From the NCBI GenBank assembly GCA_017518255.1, contig JAFWVK010000040.1, positions 124,001 through 188,000 of the forward strand: a stretch of 64,000 nt of DNA. The letters run 5' to 3'. The notes beneath the pieces were generated by a model. That model did not search any database. It saw nothing but the letters and a program-made list of their open reading frames with translations, and was not told the origin of the DNA. The translations under genes were made by a program, and so were the position numbers. The stretch is from Oscillospiraceae bacterium (lineage in GTDB: Bacteria; Bacillota; Clostridia; Oscillospirales; Ruminococcaceae). Shown here in pieces: positions 60,238 to 64,000 of the stretch (position 1 is the stretch's first letter; every line of letters starts with the position of its first letter).

Positions 60238-62367
60238 TTACCAGAGCTTTCCGACCAGGGACTGTGCTGCCTGCTTTGCATAATCGATGCCCTGATTCAC
60301 CGAGGATGTCACCGCATCCGCATAGTTGCCGCCGATGACGCTGTTGATTGCATCCTTGCCGGTATTGATCGCGCTGCTGACCGAGCTTGTCACGCTCGAT
60401 GCTGCACTGTTGACCGAGCCTGTTACGCTCGAAACCACGCTGTTGACCGAGCCTGTTACGCCCGAAACCACGCTGTTGACCGAGCCTGTTACGCTCGAAA
60501 CCACGCTGTTGACCGAGCCTGTTACGCCGGAAATCGCATTGTTGACAGCGTTCTGTGCACCTGAAGCAATACCGGAGATATCCGAAACAACATTGTTAAT
60601 CGAATTTCCAATGCCGTTTGTGATATCCGAAACACCCGGGAGCTTTGAGAGATCGGGCATCATATCGGATGTAATGATATCGCTGAAATTGAACCCGGAA
60701 ATCTTGTCTGCCAGATCGGTAAGCCCCATGGAATCGGCGATCTGATTCAGACCGTTGTTGAGCATATCCTCCGGCGAACGTGTACCGAAGGCGCTTTCAA
60801 GCGCATCGCCGGCAAGATGCTGTGCGAATTCGGACGGGTTCTTCACGATATCTATGACTTCGCCCAGTCTGTCGATGCCGAAGGTATCCTTTGCCCAGTC
60901 CTGCGCGATGTTGAGCTGATCGGTCACCCAGCCCTTTGCATCGCCGAGCTGATCGCTGACCCACTCCTGCGCATCGCCGAACTGATCCATAACCCAGTCC
61001 TTTGCTTCGCCGAGCTGATCGGAAACCCAGTCCCGTGCCTCGCCGACCTGATCGGTGACCCATTGCTTTCCCTGCTCGTAAGTATCCTTCGCCCATTGAT
61101 AGGCGTCGCCGAACGTATCCTTTGCCCAGCCTTCCGCGTCGCCGAGTGCTGTATTGAGCCAGTCCTTTGCCTCGCCATAGGCATCGGTCACGAAGTGAAC
61201 CGTGTCATTCACTACTTTTCCGAAATCCGTCTGTTCAAAGGCATCCCAGACCTCTCCGAGCGCATCCTTTGCGACACCGACAAGCTGGTCTTCTACAATT
61301 CCAAGCGCGCCGCTTCCTAAGCTGCCGAGCGCATTATCCAAAACGCCGTTCCAGTATTCATCATTGTCCGTAAAGAATCCTGCAAGATCGCCGTCATTGT
61401 CGATCATGTAATTGACCGCATCAGCGGTGACCTTGCCGGCCACACTCGAACCGACATCAACAAGAAGCTGTGCGCCCTGTGCAAGAAGCTCATTTCCGAT
61501 TGAACTGACAAGCGTTCCGCCGAGTGCACCGAGACCGCCGCTCACCGCACCTGAGACAGAGCCGACCAAAAAACTGTCAGCGCCGGAATCAAAGATCTCG
61601 CCGAAACTCTTGCCTTCTGCGATGCCGGTGACAACCGTGACCCCCAGGCTGGTTAGTCCTCCTGTCAGCGCCGCAGTCGCCGCGGCAGCGAAGATCGGCG
61701 CGGCAGCACCGCATGTGACGGCTGACAGGACAAAGCATCCGGCAATGACGATCGCACCGACCACATACTTGATAATAGCCTTGTAGTGATCCTTGATGAA
61801 CTTGCCGATCTCTTTGAAGCCCTTTTTGATCTTGTCAACGACCCATTCGATGCCGTCTTTGATTGCATTGCCGATCTTCTTAAAGAAGTTTCCGACCGCC
61901 TTGACCGCACTTGACAGCGCATCGCAGAACTTCTTCCACCAGCTCTTTTTCTTCGGCGGTTCCGGCGGTTTCAGCCATGGGTACTTCTCGTAAAACTCTT
62001 TGTTTTTGCGATCAAGCCCATAGGAGCAGTTGCAGTCTGCCGCATAAGCCAGCCTGATAAAGCTCGCAAACCTGCTGCTGACTGTTTCGAGCTTTTCGCG
62101 TTTGTGCTCCTCGACAGCCTTGACACGGGTTTCGAGTGATTCGCAGGCCTCCTGCACACGCTTGGTGCATTTGCTGAGATTCGTTTTGTCATAATTATCC
62201 GGCCCGAAGCCGCAGCCGCCGACCGCCGCACACTGCGCAGCGCGGAAGCCGTAAAACACATTCCGCTGTTTTTTCTTCAGCGTTTCGAGCTGTACGGCAA
62301 ATACCATAGCATTCACAACACTGCCGCTATTTTTGGAATGCTTGCCCCCGAAAATCTCTATTCGCAC
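60238..62367 (-). CDS. Large repeat-rich T7SS-locus protein with 11-residue Trp periodicity (709 aa)
   Basis: The GTG at 62367 follows AGGTAGGTG. The N-terminal helical part (about 1-130) contains several Cys residues and ends PWLKPPEPPKKK. Amphipathic Lys-rich helices (about 141-195) and a hydrophobic Ala/Gly-rich stretch (about 198-250, possibly two membrane helices) follow, then a glycine-zipper-like region. Residues 400-499 are nine 11-residue repeats whose tryptophans are exactly 11 apart (403, 414, ... 491). Near the C-terminus are five VTGSVNSVVSS repeats. The N-terminal half resembles the scaffold of T7SS LXG polymorphic toxins, but no toxin domain is visible. It may be exported or may insert in membranes; the function is unknown. 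Confidence 0.85.
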   Translation of the reverse strand: MRIEIFGGKHSKNSGSVVNAMVFAVQLETLKKKQRNVFYGFRAAQCAAVGGCGFGPDNYDKTNLSKCTKRVQEACESLETRVKAVEEHKREKLETVSSRFASFIRLAYAADCNCSYGLDRKNKEFYEKYPWLKPPEPPKKKSWWKKFCDALSSAVKAVGNFFKKIGNAIKDGIEWVVDKIKKGFKEIGKFIKDHYKAIIKYVVGAIVIAGCFVLSAVTCGAAAPIFAAAATAALTGGLTSLGVTVVTGIAEGKSFGEIFDSGADSFLVGSVSGAVSGGLGALGGTLVSSIGNELLAQGAQLLVDVGSSVAGKVTADAVNYMIDNDGDLAGFFTDNDEYWNGVLDNALGSLGSGALGIVEDQLVGVAKDALGEVWDAFEQTDFGKVVNDTVHFVTDAYGEAKDWLNTALGDAEGWAKDTFGDAYQWAKDTYEQGKQWVTDQVGEARDWVSDQLGEAKDWVMDQFGDAQEWVSDQLGDAKGWVTDQLNIAQDWAKDTFGIDRLGEVIDIVKNPSEFAQHLAGDALESAFGTRSPEDMLNNGLNQIADSMGLTDLADKISGFNFSDIITSDMMPDLSKLPGVSDITNGIGNSINNVVSDISGIASGAQNAVNNAISGVTGSVNSVVSSVTGSVNSVVSGVTGSVNSVVSSVTGSVNSAASSVTSSVSSAINTGKDAINSVIGGNYADAVTSSVNQGIDYAKQAAQSLVGKLW
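60376..60540. repeat. 33-bp tandem repeat, Ser/Val-rich segment of the 709-aa gene
   Basis: Five 33-bp units (from 60376, 60409, 60442, 60475 and 60508). The middle three are nearly identical at the DNA level. They encode VTGSVNSVVSS-type undecapeptides. Confidence 0.9.
60871..61170. repeat. Tryptophan-phased 33-bp repeat segment of the 709-aa gene
   Basis: Nine 33-bp units encode xWxxDxxGxAx-type undecapeptides with Trp codons every 33 bp. DNA identity between units is moderate, lower than in the Ser-rich repeats, so this array is probably older. Confidence 0.9.
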
Positions 62368-62401
62368 ATTCTCACCTACCTTCTGATTTCAGTGTAGTAT
62401 G

Positions 62402-62992
62402 TCATTCCTCAATGTATTTTCCGTAGTGTTCCATGTCGAGAGTGGTTGCATCCATGGTTTTGCGGGTATCGGTCATAACATTCATACAGTTCCGCATTTT
62501 GGCTTCCTGCTCCTCGATGTAACTGATCCAGTTCTGCTCAATGCGGCGAGTTTCCTGAATCTGCGCCTCCAAATCATCCCGCTCTGCCTTGAACAGCTCA
62601 ACCGCCCTGGCGGAATGGCTGTTGCTCGGAACACGGTCGGTGTTGAAGATCAGGAACGATCTCGGAAAATTCACGCCGCTACAGGAAACGCATCCGTCCA
62701 ATGCTTCCCATGTATATTTTGCAACACTGTTGGCTTCCTCGATCTTTCTATCCGCATAATCGCCGTCACTGAGCTCCTTGATTGCTTGGCACATACGCTC
62801 TTTCAGCTCATTCAGCCTCCGTTCACTGTCATAGACGCCCTCCAGTACGTTCTTCGTTGACTTCCAGACATCGTAGGCATTTTCATACTCTGATTTAGCG
62901 GCATAGTAGTCCTCGGCAGCCGTGTTGTACCGCGAAACCGCCGAATCATAGTATTCCTGTGCTTCCTCGGGGGTAGGGTTGCTCCAGCTCAC
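62402..62992 (-). CDS. Coiled-coil protein, first gene of the T7SS operon (196 aa)
   Basis: The start is the GTG at 62992, since AGGAAGTG precedes it and the longer open frame upstream runs into the promoter. The protein begins VSWSNPTPEEAQEYYDSAVSRYNTAAEDYYAAKSEYENAYDVWK. It is helical, with long coiled-coil segments (about 10-75 and 130-190) and two Cys (CVSC, about 93-96). Its size and position recall the small helical partner proteins encoded beside LXG toxins. It lies 34 nt before the 709-aa gene. Confidence 0.8.
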   Translation of the reverse strand: MSWSNPTPEEAQEYYDSAVSRYNTAAEDYYAAKSEYENAYDVWKSTKNVLEGVYDSERRLNELKERMCQAIKELSDGDYADRKIEEANSVAKYTWEALDGCVSCSGVNFPRSFLIFNTDRVPSNSHSARAVELFKAERDDLEAQIQETRRIEQNWISYIEEQEAKMRNCMNVMTDTRKTMDATTLDMEHYGKYIEE

Positions 62993-63085
62993 ATTCTCAC
63001 TTCCTTTCCGTTCGGTATAATTTCGCTTCGATTTTTGGAAAATAATACAAAAAGTGATGAAAAAACTATTTTCTCCATTGTGTTT

Positions 63086-63114
63086 ATTATAACAAATAAT
63101 GGGAATTCTGTCAA
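63086..63114 (-). promoter_or_regulatory. T7SS operon promoter
   Basis: Minus-strand TTGACA (63109-63114), 17 nt, TATAAT (63086-63091). About 95 nt of leader precede the first start codon. The stretch 63115-63227 holds no gene. Confidence 0.85.
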
Positions 63115-63227
63115 GTGTTCTACTAAAATCCGATTGAAAAAAGAAAAAATAATGAATATGCACAAATGATAAACAGATTCCACGGTAAAATAAACAAAAC
63201 GTATGTTTTCATCATACATAAATGAAA

Positions 63228-63248
63228 GCCCCGTCACAGCGGCGGGGC
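63228..63248 (-). terminator. Possible terminator of the SpoU methyltransferase gene
   Basis: GCCCCG/CGGGGC (63228-63233 / 63243-63248) is followed on the minus strand by TTTCATTT. A second small stem, CAGCC/GGCTG, lies right after the stop codon. Confidence 0.55.
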
Positions 63249-63286
63249 GCAGGCATTCTGAGTAAATCAGCCGAAAGGCTGCTTTT

Positions 63287-64000
63287 TTATCGGTTTCGCA
63301 GCTCCCAGAAGGCAACTGCGGCTGCGGCAGCAACATTCAGCGAATCAACGCCGTGCAGCATCGGAATGCGGACTGTGTAATCGCAGGCAGCAACCGTCTC
63401 CGCATGAAGCCCCTCCCCTTCCGTACCGAGCACAACCGCCAGCTTTCCGATTCCCTTGAGCCTTTTGTCATCCAGGCTGAGCGAATTTTCATTCAGCGCC
63501 ATTGCCGCGCAGAGATAGCCCTCCGATTGCAGAAGCCGGACGGTGTCCGCCGCATCCGGTTCCTCCGGCAGACTGTACCACGGAATCTGAAAAACGGTTC
63601 CGGTGCTGACCCGCGCCGCCCTGCGGTACAGCGGATCCGTACAGCCCTTTGTCAGCAGAACCGTATCCATTCCGATTGCCGCAGCAGACCGGAAGACCGC
63701 GCCGAGATTGGTCGGGTTTTCGATATTTTCCAGAATCACAACCCGATTGCCGAGCGCGGAAACCGAAAGAGGCTCTGCTTTTTTTCTGCGCATCGCACAG
63801 AGAACACCCCGCGTCAGATGCAGTCCGCGAACCGAATTCAGCGTCCGGTTTTCTGCAAGAAAAACCGGAATCTCCGGAAACTGCGCCGTGATGCGCCGGA
63901 CATTCTCCCGGAAAAACGCGGTGTCAATCAAAAAGGAATACGGCTGATAGCCCGCTTGAACCGCTCGCTCAATGACATTCGGACTTTCTGCGATAAACAG
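63287..64000 (-). CDS. SpoU-family (TrmH) RNA 2'-O-methyltransferase (5' end beyond window)
   Basis: The frame is open to the right edge (238 codons), so the true start lies beyond position 64000. The first visible residues, LFIAESPNVIERAV, are the typical substrate-binding beginning. The SPOUT motifs are VVILENIENPTNLGAVFRSAAA (motif 1), LAVVLGTEGEGL (motif 2) and IPMLHGVDSLNVAAAAAVA (motif 3). It methylates the 2'-OH of a nucleotide in rRNA or tRNA using SAM. The exact target cannot be told. It is unrelated in function to the T7SS operon downstream. Confidence 0.93.
   Translation of the reverse strand: MFIAESPNVIERAVQAGYQPYSFLIDTAFFRENVRRITAQFPEIPVFLAENRTLNSVRGLHLTRGVLCAMRRKKAEPLSVSALGNRVVILENIENPTNLGAVFRSAAAIGMDTVLLTKGCTDPLYRRAARVSTGTVFQIPWYSLPEEPDAADTVRLLQSEGYLCAAMALNENSLSLDDKRLKGIGKLAVVLGTEGEGLHAETVAACDYTVRIPMLHGVDSLNVAAAAAVAFWELRNR

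Noticed and set aside
60376-60540. Regular 33-bp repeats that could suggest a CRISPR array
   Set aside because: There are no variable spacers, and the repeats are in frame inside a long gene.

Overview
The window looks like a chromosomal segment of a fibre-degrading Ruminococcus-like Firmicute (Oscillospiraceae). The basis is five secreted proteins carrying type I dockerins (two GH9-CBM3c cellulases, two phosphodiester-glycosidase-like proteins and one CAP-domain protein), AGGAGG-type ribosome sites, TTGACA/TATAAT promoters with 17-bp spacers, and a Firmicutes-type arginine operon. The species cannot be fixed from the sequence alone. No insertion sequence, prophage, CRISPR array or rRNA is visible.

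Layout. 1-2.3 kb: a secreted parallel beta-helix (GH141-like) protein running off the left edge. 2.5-4.9 kb: small proteins, a zinc-ribbon membrane protein and tRNA-Val. 5.0-11.5 kb (minus): GH9-dockerin, two tandem dockerin/NAGPA proteins and rarA. 11.7-18.2 kb (minus): secA, then galK-murD-GT2. 18.3-19.7 kb: a lipoprotein CE2-type esterase and tRNA-Pro. 19.9-25.7 kb (plus): hpt, an ABC exporter pair and a dockerin-CAP protein. 25.9-34.2 kb (plus): argGH, a small membrane protein, then argCJBDF. 34.2-34.5 kb: a hairpin-dense element between two identical terminator cores. 34.5-40.0 kb (minus): rqcH, a divergent OYE-like protein and a second GH9-CBM3c-dockerin. 40.1-44.1 kb (plus): zinc-ribbon protein, ispD-ispF, an acyltransferase-like protein and a GyrI-like protein.

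63.1-44.1 kb (minus) is the most interesting part. One consensus promoter at 63.1 kb precedes 15 closely packed genes ending at a bidirectional terminator at 44.1 kb. They encode a type VII secretion (WXG100/EssC) system fused to a complete Ser/Thr phospho-signalling set: coiled-coil protein, a 709-residue repeat protein, TPR protein, four small helical WXG100-like candidates, a Pro/Val-rich protein, an EssC ATPase split over two overlapping genes with a ubiquitin-like (YukD) N-terminus, two PP2C phosphatases, an FHA protein, a transmembrane Ser/Thr kinase, and a PASTA-bearing membrane pseudokinase that has lost every catalytic motif. No separate EsaA, EssA or EssB gene is recognisable. The pseudokinase has the layout expected of an EssB equivalent. 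The 709-residue protein has nine tryptophans spaced exactly 11 residues apart.

How the parts fit (inference): the dockerin proteins would join a cellulosome-type complex on the cell surface, SecA would export them, the arg operon makes arginine from glutamate, and the T7SS locus would export small helical proteins under control of phosphorylation. The right edge holds the 3' part of a SpoU-family RNA methyltransferase.
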